NCBI GenBank assembly: GCA_012845835.1
Contig: JABAKD010000013.1
Span: 2,098,415-2,162,414, forward strand
Reading direction: 5' to 3'
DNA: 64,000 nt
From: Undaria pinnatifida
Lineage: Eukaryota; Sar; Phaeophyceae; Laminariales; Alariaceae
Shown here: one piece after another, positions 40,823-52,939 of the stretch
Position numbering within the stretch: position 1 is the first letter of the stretch
Layout: every line of letters begins with the position of its first letter
Program-made: the position numbers and the translations under genes
Notes under the pieces: model-generated
What the model was told of the DNA's origin: nothing
What the model saw: the letters and a program-made list of their open reading frames with translations, nothing else
Databases searched by the model: none

Positions 40823-41193
40823 TGTTATAAGGCTTAGTTTGGGTAAGCTATTGGTTAACCTTTTGCAAGTGGTCAAACGGACTAATACCCCACTAAAACC
40901 TTGACAAATGGCGTCGTCGACAGACCATGGGTTTTTGGGTCGTGGGTTCGATCCCCACCATCCACAATAATAAACTTTTCAGACTTTCCCCATGTCGAAC
41001 TTGAAAAGTACTCTCCTGGTATCCCCAGGAAATGAAACGGCTTGGGTAGATGACAGGTCCGCCCGTGTATCCGGCCGACCTGCTATCCCGCCGTTTCAGG
41101 GGGGGAGAGTGTTATAAGGCTTAGTTTGGGTAAGCTATTGGTTAACCTTTTGCAAGTGGTCAAACAGACTAATACCCCACTAAAACCTTGACA
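40823..41193 (+). mobile_element. TRIM / small-LTR retrotransposon, copy 1 (371 bp)
   Basis: Two 84-bp terminal repeats, 40823-40906 and 41110-41193, start TGTTATAAGG, end CCTTGACA, and differ at about one base. AACA flanks both sides (40819-40822 and 41194-41197), a 4-bp target duplication. Two bases after the left LTR is TGGCGTCGTCGACAG, a plausible primer binding site. Directly before the right LTR is GGGGGGGAGAG, a polypurine tract. The 203-bp interior codes nothing but contains GTGGGTTCGATCCCCAC, a perfect tRNA T-arm-like hairpin. Confidence 0.88.
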
Positions 41194-41427
41194 AACACAT
41201 AATAATCAAGTCCGTGGTCACACGACAGGCTCCAGTTAGTTACAGTACTCTGGAGCGTGGAAGAATATCCCAGGGAAAAACAAAACAAGAAAAAAAACAA
41301 AAAGTGAAATGTATGATGCACGTATATGAATCTGAAACACGTCACCTCCATACATCCATCCGTCAAACAGCAGATTAAGATTTTTATTATTGTTTGTACT
41401 GGTATCTTTTTTTTTTTTTTTTTTTTT

Positions 41428-41715
41428 GCACACTTTTACTTTCCAGCTTCTGGACAAGCCGTGGTCACAGGTGTCATCCCTTCTCCTCCCCGGTTCTTGC
41501 CTTCAATTTTTATCGCGCATAGGGTTCAGCAATCCCACTGCTCGTCGATTTTTCATCGAACGTTGCTAACTCACGCTCTCGCGCTTTCCGCAAGTCAATT
41601 TGTCCACAAGAAAAAGTCCCAACGAATTTATACGAGTATGCACTCGGCGGGGCTCGAACTCACGAAACTGACCTATACCAGGCTCAAGGATAACCTGATA
41701 CGCCACCGGGGCGAC
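41428..41715 (-). mobile_element. tRNA-derived SINE, copy on the minus strand, with poly(A) tail
   Basis: The order is the reverse of the other copies: TTCCAGCTTCTGGACAAGCC at 41441 through GGCTCGAACTCACG to GCCACCGGGGCGAC at 41714. A T run at 41407-41427 is the poly(A) tail on the minus strand. This is a full-length copy. Confidence 0.82.
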
Positions 41716-42770
41716 CGGTCCAAAAAATGTATCTGTCTGTGTCGACTTTATTTAGTACAGTATCAATTTGTGTCTGCCCTCCTGTTTCACTCGTGCACGC
41801 TACACACGTCATCACTACTGCTACTAGACTACCGGTCTGTGCGATTTACCTATAATAACAACAACAGTTGTTTTTTCGTGCTTTTTACGTGCAGTAGGCT
41901 CCACATGTTACCCTAGTTGACCAATAAAAACAATAAAAGACTGCTGTTGGAAGCGTGGGCTGATGTCGTCGTTTGGTCGTTTTTCTCCGAGGAGTTTTCG
42001 TAACTTCTTTGCGCCATCATTCATCATCCATCGTCACAGACATCATCACAATCACAGCCATCATCACAGACAGAAGTTGTTTTGTTGTTACCACCGTATC
42101 ATTTCAGTCGTTAATCACGCCGTGTACCCTATCTGGCAGGTTTCCCTCCGAGAGTAAACTCACTTCACCACCTAATTTGATCATTTGTTTTTAGCAGTAA
42201 TAGCGGTTTTCTTCATCTCGGTTGTATTTTCCAATTTTTTAAAAAGTAAGCTCTTTTAAAAACAACGCGATAAGTGCCAACATGCACAAATCCACGTTCC
42301 TCAGGGGTGCTTTGCGAATTATCCTGCGAAATTTCGGAAATTTGATATCCGAAATTGGTACGAATGCCCGTTGAAACGTTGGAGCACATAATGCGGAGTA
42401 GTGAGGGCACCATTGCCATGTTACGACGAATCAAAGAGAGCGAGTGGGTGTCTCGATATGGGTTTGGTCCATTCACCTGCACACACATACATGCTTGTGC
42501 CGTGAATTCTGTGTTTTTCCGAGGCTATTACGGCCGCTATTGCCGCCGTGTTCTTGGTTTGAGGTCGGGGACCTCGCATAGCCGGTAAATGAAAACTGGG
42601 CTATCTTACCCAAAGCAAGGCGAATCTTAAGAAACGAAATTTTGACGACCCCCCCCGGGGTTGGCACACCAGGATAATTATCCATGGTCACATTTGGGCG
42701 TTAACACTCAGGCCGAATTTATACCTCAGAGTATAGGAGAAAGAGAAAACTGATTGTTGTTTAACTGTCG
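41716..42770. other. No gene recognised
   Basis: There are short frames only. CATCATCACAGAC-type words at 42010-42075 form a small imperfect repeat. Confidence 0.4.
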
Positions 42771-42779
42771 TAGGAGAAC

Positions 42780-43977
42780 ATATATACCACCCGCACGATC
42801 GCCTAGACCTAGCACCACGCGCATAGCACCACGCGTACAGCAATCCCTTACATATGTGCGACCTAAACCTGTTAAAAACCCTTCTCCCTCCCCGAAACCC
42901 CCATCCCCCCCCCCCTTTTTTTCTTTTACCCCCGCTTCCTCTTGATAAACGCCCCACCTAACACCGAAATCACCTCATTATCTTTCTAGAGCCATCCATG
43001 CCGCTGCCTCAATTCACCCCCCGCCCCCGCCCCCCCAACGCCACCTCCTTCCCCACCACCCGCACCATCGCCTAGACCTAGCACCACGCGTATAGCAGAC
43101 CCCTACATATATGCGACCTAAATCTGTGAAACACCCTTTTGCCCCAGCCCCCCCCCCCCCCCCACCCCCTCGAACACTCCGCCCTCTCCTCACTGGTTGT
43201 ACGACTCACAAGATATATATGCTAAACTGGCGCACTCCTTCCGAAACCGTCAGATTTATCCCCTTAAAGGATTTAGAGTTTCCACGCACAGATTGAGTTG
43301 CCCCGCCCGTCCCGCCCCACCCCCCCCCGCTCCCTCTTAATCAAACCCAGGCCCCCACGTCCTTAAAAACTCCGCCCTCCCCTCACCGGTTATTCGATAC
43401 AGAATTCACTTGATAAGCTGATGCACTTCCTTCCATAGCTGTCAGATTTTGTCCCCCTCAAGAACGATATTTTTTAGTTTCCTCGCACAGACTGACTAAC
43501 ATCACCCCGTTGACCCTGATAGCTACACTGTGATTCCAAGGGGAGTCGCCGACCTATATCCTTAACGAGGACACACAACCCGTACTACGCGCGATCGGCG
43601 TATCACACACATATTGCCAAGATGAGTTTCGACAAAATATTCGATCTCACAGCTGGAGGAGTGTATTTATATTTTTTATAATATAGACTAAGTCTATACT
43701 GTATAGACTACACCAGGTATATTTTGTTGCATTTCCTTCCACAGCTGTCAGATTTTGTCCCCCTCAGAAACGATTTTTATAGTTTCCGCGCACAGACTGA
43801 CTAACATCACCCTGTTGACCCTGATAGCTACACTGTAGTTACAAGGGGAGTCGCCGACCTATATCGTTAATGAGGACACACAACCTCTAGTACGCGCGAT
43901 CGGAGTATCACACACAGCTTGCAAAGATGAGTTTCGACAAAATCATCGATCTCACAGCTGGAGTGTATTTAATTATT
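42780..43977 (-). repeat. Foldback arm copies in C-run orientation (at least two inner ends)
   Basis: The modules CGCCTAGACCTAGCACCACG and TTTATCCCCTTAAAGGATTT alternate with C runs. Inner ends lie at 43640-43680 and again at 43925-43975 (TCTCACAGCTGGAGTGTATT), so an inner segment has been duplicated. Confidence 0.8.
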
Positions 43978-43999
43978 ATTATATATCATGAAAATAAAA

Positions 44000-44125
44000 T
44001 AAATACACTCCTCCAGCTGTGAAATCGATGATTTTGTCGAAATTCATGTTTGCAAGCTGTGTGTGATACTCCGATCGCGCGTATTCCGGGTTGTGTGTCC
44101 TCATTAGGGATATAGGTCGGCGGCG
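44000..44125 (+). repeat. Inverted partner of the arm, interrupted by a SINE
   Basis: ACACTCCTCCAGCTGTGAAA to GGGATATAGGTCGGCG is the arm's inner end in + orientation, about 25-30 bp from the inverse copy that ends near 43977. It stops where a SINE head begins. Confidence 0.8.
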
Positions 44126-44130
44126 TATAT

Positions 44131-44154
44131 CACCCCGGTGGCGAGTCAAGTTAT
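44131..44154 (+). mobile_element. SINE head fragment, left piece of a SINE split by the gypsy element
   Basis: CACCCCGGTGGCGAGTCAAG (44131) is the SINE head. It ends at TTAT, immediately followed by TGT of the gypsy LTR. The rest of the SINE resumes at about 52940. Confidence 0.7.
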
Positions 44155-44424
44155 TGTAAGGTGATTGGGTTGGGACACAGAATGCCCCCTGCAGGTCTGC
44201 CAATTGAGCAGGTCCCCGGGGAGTATTCACTTTCTTTGCCTTCGTAGAGACGTAGCTTTATTCCATTCCACCAGAGCCCCGGATAGCTTCTGAGATCGGA
44301 GGCACGTGCCTCCGATCTGTTTCCTAGCTTTCTCGAATATAATACGCAAACCTCATCATACGACGCCCATCCAAATGATCTCAAATTCGGAAAATTACAG
44401 GCCTTTCAAGGCCGTATCTTAACA
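44155..44424 (-). repeat. 3' LTR of the minus-strand gypsy relic
   Basis: The reverse complement starts TGTTAAGATACGG. It shares the GGAGGCACGTGCCTCC palindrome and TCTACGAAGG words with the two LTRs at 26.8 and 28.8 kb, but differs at many more bases. Confidence 0.85.
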
Positions 44425-45792
44425 CACCCTGATGAGTCGCATAATGCCAAAACATGAGAGGTTTGGGGAAACTCCGGTTCTACGAACTAGACCATGAGTC
44501 GAAAATGTGGCTCCTCGAAACCCCCTTCCACACCTCTAACGGTCTGGCTATGGAGCCAGGAACACGCGAAGAAAAGCAGTTAAAGGAAACGCAGACCCTA
44601 CAACAAGGCAAAAGCCAACCGTCAAAAACCTGCCGCGTACAGCCGGTGTGGCGGGGGGGGGGGGGGGGGGAGGGAAAGGCTCTAGAACCTGCTGCATACC
44701 GCCGGTATGGCGAGGGGGGGGCAGGAAAGGCTCTACGGCGAACCAATCACAGGAAAGGTACTCTGGCGAGGCGAGCCCTCGTCGATATGGAGGGGAACAC
44801 AGGCGCTAACACAAAGGAGACGTCATGCTTAGAACCTCCCTCGGGCTATCGGCATGGCGGGGGGTTAGACAAGGAAACGACAAATACCCGGGATGGAAGG
44901 TGGCAACACCTACAGCCCCGCGAGGGAGGGAAGTGTTTAGTCGAACAAACAAAGTAGAACAAAAACAGCACACAAAATATAGAAGAGGACGCACAGACCC
45001 GTACATAGCCCTGTACCACATTACGCGCGAACAGGGCACCCCGGCTCTGGGCTGAGGTGGGCGCCGGCAGGGAGAAATTGAACAACGAGAAAAAAACGAC
45101 AGCCCTGCGCCTCAGATAGCGGCGTTTTCCCCGAACCCTGGCCCGGCACTGAGCAGGGGGCCCGGCAGGAGAAAAAGACACAAAAATTGAAAGAACCGCT
45201 CCAAAACCCGACGAAGACTCTCAGGGTACTACGAACAACCCAAAGACAAAGACTCAAACCTCATAACCCCCAATAATGAAGAACTATCGGGGAGCGGTGG
45301 TGGCTTGAAAGTCGACTGGCCACGACCGCGCCTCGAGGTTCGTCTACGTTACGTTAGATTTCCCGAGGAAGCGCACTGGCGATGTGAACTTGCAGGCACC
45401 AAGACCCGCGTACGGCTCCCGGTGTGTAGCGCCCCGGGAGAAGAGGAAGTTTAATCGGCCCCGGGTCGTCCAGAAAGCGGACCAGGTATACCTTGTCCTC
45501 GGTAGTGCTCGCGCTGACTTTCCAAGCCGCCATAACCCATCGTCTCCCTTGAACCAAAAGTGGGCTCGCTTAGGAAGTAATGTGTCGTGGTATCGACGGA
45601 GCCAATCGGCGCGGGAAACACAGGCGTAGCCCGGCGCTAGGAAACGTTTCCCTTTGTTGCGAGAGAGCTCGCGGTGTGCCGCCCCGACCCGCATTCGGCG
45701 GTAGAGGCGGTTGGTTTAGCGGTGCTAGTCCGGGGTTCCGGCCCAATAATGCAAGATGTTGGAGCGGGAGAGTGGAGGTCCATTTCCCGCTC

Positions 45793-46080
45793 TCAGAAAG
45801 GTTCGGAGAGTCCCGCCCAATGCGTCTTGTATAGCACCGCGATGACGCCACCTCGCCCCCGTACCGACTGATGACTAGTGATCTGCTCCACCTTCAGCCG
45901 TAGGGGGGGGGTCGAAACGTCGTCTTGAGTGACGTGGTACGGCGGGAACGTCTTGAAAAAATTATTGAGCACATACTGCGTCAGCCCCGCCGGTAGGTAT
46001 TTGGGCATGTCCCCGCTGTCGTGGGGTTGGCGCAGGGTTTGCAACGCTCGATCGCCACACGCCGACAAGCGTCCGACCCG
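45793..46080 (-). pseudogene. Chromodomain region of the gypsy relic
   Basis: It reads D-M-P-K-Y-L-P-A-G-L-T-Q-Y-V, then V-E-Q-I-T-S-H-Q-S-V-R-G-R-G-G, and L-Y-K-T-H-W-A-G-L-S-E-P-F. A frameshift then follows where the intact copy continues S-W-E. Confidence 0.75.
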
Positions 46081-46347
46081 GGAAGGTCGGAAGAGACATC
46101 CAAATAGAGGAGGTTGCTCCCGAGCGGCAACCGGTCCGGGGTCTCGGCGGCGAATCAGGGACCGACTGCCAGGATCTTGTACGGGCCCGTCCAGTTAAAC
46201 GCAAGTTTGGTCTTGAATACCTTGGCGTCGGTGTTCGCTTTCACACCCTGGCGGATGGTAGAGGCAGAATTGTACACCCATGCCCAACCACCCACAGCGA
46301 AGTTAGGTGCTGGACGCAGCGCGTCGGCGAGGGCAGAGTTTCTACGG

Positions 46348-47247
46348 TCAACACGGGAAATGGTGAGGGCGTGGTGTGCGCAGACAATGTCGTTCGCGCG
46401 CTTTTTCCGGCCGGTGGCCAAAATAGGCCAGGTGGTCACCGGCCAGACTCTGGTGTCCCACGACACCAGTGCGGTTGGAAACCGTCAGGGGGAGCCGTGG
46501 GAGTCTGCCCATGTGGACCTCGTTTGGCGCAAGACCCGTTGCCGCGCTGACGGAATTGTTGTAAGTGAGTTCTACGTGGGGCAGATGTAAGTCCCACTCG
46601 TCTTGTCGCTCGTTGACGACCATAGCCAGCATTTGGGCCATAGTGTGGTTCACCCGCTCGACGGCCCCGTTACAGTTGGAATGATAGGAGCTTGTAGCAA
46701 GCTTGTGCGCACGCAACAGCTGATATACAGCTTGTGAAAGCTTGGAGCAGAACCGCAGTCTGTTGTCCGAGAGTATGGTGCGCGGGCACCCCCACAAGGG
46801 GATGTATTGGTTCACTAGGATATTGGCTGTACCCTCCGCGGTGAACTCAGCGGCAGTGACGGGGAACATGTCGGCCCGACGACTGAAGCGATCGGTGAAT
46901 AGCAGGATGTAGGTGTTGCCTCGCGGTGTGACCGGAAGGGGGCCGAAGTAGTCAACAGTGAAGGCGACACCTGTACCTTCCGGTAGAGGCATTGTGACGA
47001 TGAACCATCGGACAGTGGGCCGTGGAGTTTTCCGCGCTTGGCACTTCAAGCAGTGCCGGAGCCACCACCGGGTGCACACATTCACGCCAATCCACCAATA
47101 AACCCGCTCCAGCATGCGCAACGTGGGGGTGGTGCCAAGGTGACATGAGACCGTCGAGTGACAAGCTTGCATGATCCAAGGGCGCATGAGCAGGGGAACG
47201 TAGATGCGAACTGGGTCGTCGTTTAGCAAGCAAGCAACTCGCCCCAC
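46348..47247 (-). pseudogene. Integrase of the gypsy relic (about 300-codon open frame)
   Basis: It starts near the HHCC zinc-binding motif (C-H-S-T-V-S-C-H ... H-C-L-K-C). The catalytic triad is visible as F-T-V-D-Y-F-G, T-I-L-S-D-N-R and N-G-A-V-E-R-V-N. The core is intact over almost 300 codons, but it is cut off from the upstream polyprotein by stops. In the life cycle it would join cDNA to the host chromosome. Confidence 0.85.
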
Positions 47248-48500
47248 AGAGTGGGGCTTGTCAGACCTTGTTGGCGACAGTGTCGGGTTACGGGCGAGTA
47301 GAACGATGTCGTCGTCTGTTGTATGTAGTCGACCCTTACCCGGCAGCTCCTAGATGTCTGAGAGGGAGGGACGCTTGTGCGAGGGGTAGCATGCCAAGAC
47401 GTCGGGTGGCAGGGCCGACGGCCGTCCGATAGAGATGTAACGTATCGTGGCGTGGCGCGTCGGCTCAGCGTGTTGCCCTCGATTCCAATCGGCATGCGAA
47501 TAACGTGCGACGGAATCGGCGAACCGCAATTCAGCAGCGTCGTCGAGGGCATCCGACCTTGTAGGTGCAGTCGGCGTGTCACCAGGAGAAGGCGTGAGCC
47601 GTAGGAGAGGAGTTCACATAGGCTCTGCGTGGTCGTGGTCGGACGGAAGTGGTACCGTGCGGGCCGGCGGGTCGGCAAGAGTAGGGGTCGCGGCGTCGGG
47701 CGGAGCCGGCCGCGGCCGTCGGGCTCGCGGTGGAGTTGTAACTCGTCTGGAAGATGGCCGGGGGGGGGGCGCCGGCCCCAAAGCCGTAGTCGACAGTAGG
47801 GGGTGACTTACCAGCTACTGTAGCTGAACGCCGGCGCGTCCGAGTGGAGATGCGGTCTGAACAAGGCGTCATCGTCTGGGGCGCCGGAGAGCCAGACGAG
47901 GTAGATACGGGCGTGGACGGGCCCGTGGGCTCAACAGGGTTAGTTTACTGTACCGAGCTCCGGGAAGGAGTCGGTTGGGCCACTGACCTCGTGACATCCG
48001 GGGCTTCTGCGGAGTCCTCGTTGGCCACGGCGTGTACAGCAAAAACCGAAGCGAAATCGTAGTCGGCTGCACGTGAGCCCCCGCCCCGGCCCGGAGAGCT
48101 ATCGACGGTGGCGGTGGATGCAGAAACACGAGCGAAGAATCTCCTGGAAGGAGCAGGAAGGTTGTCAAGCCTCATACGTGGCCCGTGTGTGCGAAAATAG
48201 CAAAAGTCGGCAAGGGTGAGAGGAAGCCCACCCAAGGCATTATTATCGTTGCGGGGCATTAGCCCACCCAAGCCGACACCCGGAATCGGAGAGGAAGGAG
48301 TGTATGGCCCACAAGTCCTTATGAGGTATATGCCACCATCCTCAACAGGGATGAGACTCGTCGAACCAATACGGTCGTGTTCCGTGGCAGGCTGCGGCAA
48401 GCGAGACAAGAAGTCGGCGTTGCCGTTCGCGCTTCCTTTTCGGTATTCGAGGGTGTAACCGAATGCGGTGAGGAACTCGAGCCATCTCTGGACTCGGGGC
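47248..48500 (-). pseudogene. Pol region between RNase H and integrase, broken
   Basis: Several short frames in different phases (for example 47579-47872 and 47945-48409) occupy the place of the connection and N-terminal integrase region. None is recognisable alone. Confidence 0.5.
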
Positions 48501-48830
48501 GTTGTGGTTCCCCACTTTGCCTATGCTTTCCAGAGCTTTGTGGTCTGAGAATATTCGGAACTTGGTGCCCCAAAGTTAGCCGCGGAGGCGCTTGAGAGCC
48601 CAGAGGATGCTGCCAGCCTCCAAATCGAGGGGAGTCCAACGCTTTTCCGAGTCGAGCGTAGCCCGGCTGATGTACGCGATGGGTTTTGTGGATCCGTCCG
48701 TCTGCTCCTGTCCGAAAGCGGCCCCGAACCCGTCGATGCAGGTGTCGCGGTACACGTGAAACGGGCGTACGTGCCGCCGGCGACGGCGTTCCAATCAGGG
48801 AAAACGAGGACCGGTGGAGTCGTGAGCTCC
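48500..48830 (-). pseudogene. RNase H domain of the gypsy relic, frameshifted
   Basis: Y-R-D-T-C-I-D-G-F-G-A-A-F-G-Q-E-Q (D-A-S-x-x-G-x-G-A-V-L-like), Y-I-S-R-A-T-L-D-S-E-K-R-W-T-P, and, in another frame, F-S-D-H-K-A-L-E are the standard RNase H blocks of Ty3/gypsy. The usual D-A-S is D-T-C here. Confidence 0.75.
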
Positions 48831-49657
48831 GCCAAGATTTCTCGCACCAACTTCTCCATAGCAGGCGTGAAGGTGAACTGAACCCCCTTCCGAAGGAGCG
48901 CGTTAATCGGACGAAGCCTCTTCGATAGGTCGGGCAAAAAATTGCGGTAATAGGTGATACCACCCATGAGTGCGCGCACTTGCGTAACGTCTGTGGGCAT
49001 CGGCATATTGGTCAGTGCCGACACTTTTTCCGCATTAGGGCATAGGCCTGCTGAAGAAATGGAGTGGCCTAGAAAGTTCGCATCGGTGGCGCCCAATCGC
49101 GCCTTTGAGGGGGAAAGCTTGCGATTGTGCTTTCGAACCTGTTTCAAGCCCTTGATCACCTCATTGATGGCCTTCACGAACCACCCAGGCGAGGAGCTGC
49201 GGCACTCAGGAATAACGAGCCATTCATAGAGGCCCGTGGGTGTGTAGAACGCTGTGGGGGGAACTGTGTCCTTGTGTGCCGTTTTCTGGTGGACCGAGGA
49301 AGCCAACTTGAATAGGGAAAACACCCGACCTGGGCCTAAGGAGTCTAGGACCTGGTCCACGCGGGGAATCGGCAGTTGGCTGAGCTTGCTAATTTGGTTG
49401 AGCTTCTTGTCGTTCACCGTGATCCTCACACCGCCAGATTTCTTCGGGATGACCACCAGACGGCTCGAGTACGGTGAGGTCGAGTGCTGAATCAACCCAG
49501 CCGCGAGGTACTGGTTAAGGGTCGCGTCCACTTCTTTGGCCAATATAGGGTTTATGCGATGGGGCCGTGAAGTGACCGGAGCGCTGCCCTCCGGAACCGA
49601 GATTTCGAACGGCATCAGGGAGCAGGACCCAAAATCCGTCTTCGAGGTAAAGAACAC
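48830..49657 (-). pseudogene. Reverse transcriptase of the gypsy relic, active-site segment deleted
   Basis: R-P-H-R-I-N-P, L-I-Q-H-S-T-S-P-Y-S-S-R-L-V-V-I-P-K-K-S-G-G-V-R and G-L-Y-E-W-L-V-I-P are RT blocks. The frame then jumps from N-E-V-I-K-G-L-K-Q to L-S-P-S-K-A-R-L-G, skipping the Y-x-D-D block. F-L-G-H-S-I-S and the connection region follow. It is enzymatically dead by deletion. Confidence 0.82.
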
Positions 49658-50129
49658 GTCAGGAAAGTCGCAGAGAACATCTCCCAGTTGCTAAATGGTC
49701 GGGGGGTCCCAAGCAGGGTCGTGTGAGTCGAACGCGATCTCCCGCAGGTGCGGTAGAAGTCGGGCCTAGACGCGTAGATACGCAGATCGCTGGGCTGGGT
49801 TAAAACGTTCCACTAGCGTCAGCGAGGGCGACGGCACGGCGGGAGCTATCCCCTCCGCGTCAGTCGAGGTCGCGACCGCAGAGACCTGGCTGTCCGACGT
49901 CTGACCAGGGTGGGGCCCCGCAGCCTGGGTGGGGTGATGCAAGGCACCCAGCGGGATGCGCGAAAGTGGGTCGTCGGCGGCCCCGACAAGGTCGCCTGGC
50001 TCGAGGTCCGCGACACCTATCAAGGGAAGCACCTGTCGTCCTGAAGCAACAAAGTGTTTCTGCCCCGAACAAATGTCCGGCTGCGACAGTATGTCGACAA
50101 AATAGTGTTCTGTGAGCGCAGGAAAGCCG

Positions 50130-50640
50130 TTACTGCGCATCAAGTTGACCGCGAGCAGTTGGGGCTCGTCCGACAAAGTGACACCTGTAGTGCCATCGTA
50201 GCGAAGGTGGAAAGCACCGTTTGAAGATGCGCGGTTGACGGCATAAGCCGCTACGCCTGTTGTGGCGTGGTGGGACAACGTTAACTCCCAAAACCCGATT
50301 ATCGAGGGAACGAGGGGGCAGGGCGCGGTACGAACGGGTGTTGAAGCGCATCCAGCTGTCGCGGCCCAGCAAGACAGGGTGCTGCATGGCCGATGGAGGG
50401 ACCACGCATGCCCACACCACGAGAGAGCACGTCGGTTCTTATTCGTGGAAGAATAGAACGATCAGACGAGTGTGGGTCGCGGTCCGAAAAGGGGCGGATT
50501 CGCCAAAACCACCCCAGAAGCGAGGGCTGCTGGGCCGCTCACACGCCGATGAGGCGGCGCCTACCGATAGCATACAATCCAAGACGCCACGTCGAATGAA
50601 GGTTTGGGGGGAGCCAGTGTCGAGGAGCGCCGTACATCTG
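50130..50640 (-). pseudogene. Aspartic protease of the gypsy relic
   Basis: C-T-A-L-L-D-T-G-S-P-Q-T-F-I (50.6 kb) is the D-T/S-G flap motif. V-L-L-G-R-D-S-W-M-R-F-N (50.37 kb), in a shifted frame, is the C-terminal G-R-D helix. Protease processes the polyprotein. Confidence 0.72.
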
Positions 50641-52938
50641 TAGGGCGCAATGGCGTCCCCTCCGCTATATATTGCAATCTCGGCAGTGAAAGAAACGTCG
50701 TCCGGCGTCACGGTACCCCCGACGAGGCAAGGGCCATGTACTGGCAGTGCACGGTCGGAAGCGCCGCGAGAAGCTATCGCCAAAACCTCCGGAATTTGGT
50801 CCGCGGGTGCACCCGAAAAATAGGCCGAAGGAGGACCTTGGTCAGCGCCGACCGCGGTCCCCAAGCGTGACTGCTGAGCGGACGAGATTTCATGGATTCC
50901 AACATTTCCGATGGGGCTGCCGAATCGACGAGAGGAGGCCGGGTGTGGCGAACCGGCCTCGCTGTCGCGAATTGCTTCGCGAACGACAGAGAGTTCCTCA
51001 CCGGGCGAATTTTGTCCTCTCCACTTGTGTGGATTGATGGCGCGGGGGTCGTTCGCCCGGAGACCTATACCTCGCACTGGGTCCAGAGGACTGGCCTCTG
51101 CCAAACGTTTTTTGCCAGTGCTCAAAATGTGAAGTTTCATGGCTGGGTTCTGCGTAAATTTGGCATAAGTGCCAGATAACACGGCGTCTTGCTTCTCCCT
51201 GTCCCAAACAGCGGTGTCAAAGTTGCGCACGCCTCAACTGACGCGTTTGTGTGTGCTGGGGACAGACGATGACATGATGAGCTCCACTGCGCGATGGTCT
51301 TTAACAGGCCGAGCCTTTTCGGCCATCATAAACTGTTCCGCGCAAGAATATGAGACGTCGTCGATGACAAACGACGAAGGAGACCACTGCGAGAAAGAGG
51401 ACGGCAGTTTCCAGAACAACACTACTTTGTCAGTGGATTATTCGAGGGAAAGGTCAAACGTCGACGGTGACAACCCGTCGGAAGCCGTGTTAGGCATATG
51501 AGCCTGCAATGTCCCCTTCTGGGATCACCGGACTGCGGCGCTTTGGGCCTGCAGCGTCCCCGTCTGGGAACACCGGCCTCGGGAGCACGGTGCGATCCCC
51601 AACCAACGGGTGGTCGCGTCGTGGCCTTGTCGCTCTTTGGCGTAAAATCGCAAGGAACTGCTCTCACTGCGCCCGAAGGGACATGGGGCTCGGAGCTGTT
51701 ACTGCTTGATGAGAAGCGCGATTCTTCCGTATCTTCACGGGAATAGCGTCCAGCTGGTCGGGCTGGAGGCCGTGGCGTCACCACAGGCCCGTTGCGCAGT
51801 GTCGGATCTCTATCCTGTGTCAATGGGGCAGACTTAGCCTGGTGCACGTGGGTTAGCGTGCCTAAGGACGGAGCAGGGCCCGTAGACCCTGTGGGCGTCT
51901 CCGACAGCGGGGCTCGGGCAAGTGAAAATAAATTCCTCGCCCGAGGGGGCTCGTTCCCGTTAGCCCTCGTGGGGAAAAGAGACGAGGTAGCTAAGCTTGT
52001 CGGCTCTTCCTTGATGGGAAAAAAGATAGAGCGCCCGCTACCATCGCGAGGAGACACCGGATCGAATCTCGTAAAAGATCTCGGCGTATTTGGGTTGGCT
52101 TTCCCACACCTCAAACCAACCGCCGCTTCACGGTCAAGCAAAAGTAGAGACGAACCCGCTCGCGTACGAGGGCGACGCGTCGTCACTGCAGCCTTCTTGC
52201 TGCGCGACGCGTGCCTGGAGGGAGCGAGCCTCGGGCCCAGACGGTCCTCTGTCCAACGCTCTTGACACCCGCCCGAAGAAATCGTCGATCAAAATGGTCA
52301 TCTGGCGGTCGTGGGCCTATCAGGTGTTATGGCACGGTTGAATTCCTGGCGAAGGGGGTGGATCCAACCGGGTACCCACGTGGGCGCACGTACGCCTTCT
52401 TGGCAACGGTCGTCGCAGCACATGAGTATGTCAGTCATTGCAGACCGAACCGAACGTGTGCCGTCAGACTTATTCAAAGAGGCGGGGAACGACAGCACAG
52501 AAATGCGGGATACGTCCTTTTAGGAGAGCTTAACATAGGCACGCCTAGCCGAGTCGTCAAGCGTGGATTTGGCTGGAGCCGCGGCGGTAGAAAGTTCGGC
52601 GGTACGCTCACGGGCCTAATCCGAAGAAACAGGCTAGGTGCGGTCACCCGACACAGTCAGGTTGCTCAGCCTTTCAGCGGAGGAAGCAATATTCACCAGG
52701 GAAGGAGTTTTGCTTGCCTCTTGCCGGCTACCACTGCCACTTCGTCGCGGTCCTTGTTCGAGCTCGAAGACGAGCGGGAGGAGGTTGACGAGCCGTCCCA
52801 CGCTGAAGGCCATCGTGCGCTGTTTCGCCGTCCTCCGGTGCCTCCTCTCGAGCTGTGGCCGCCGCTCCGGTTGCTTCGGGCCTGGTTGCTCCCTTGGCGG
52901 CGCTCCGGGCCGCCACCAGTACTAGATGCTCCCCCTTC
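50640..52938 (-). pseudogene. gag-like region of the gypsy relic
   Basis: Frames at 50640-51230, 51422-52186 and 52693-52938 are Ser/Arg/Pro-rich and hold no recognisable zinc knuckle. Assignment to gag rests on position upstream of the protease. Two repeated motifs at 51498-51590 (CCCCTTCTGGGATCACCGG, with CCCCGTCTGGGAACACCGG) are a short internal duplication. Confidence 0.5.
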
Positions 52939-52939
52939 T

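Larger units (their letters stand above)
44155..52938 (-). mobile_element. Decayed Ty3/gypsy chromovirus, 5' LTR lost
   Basis: On the minus strand the order is gag-like, protease, RT, RNase H, integrase, chromodomain, Tudor-like module, then the 3' LTR (44155-44424). It is the same family as the element at 26795-29020. The frames are broken many times. No LTR was found at the right end: the gag region runs directly into SINE sequence at about 52940, so the 5' LTR and leader are deleted. Confidence 0.82.
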
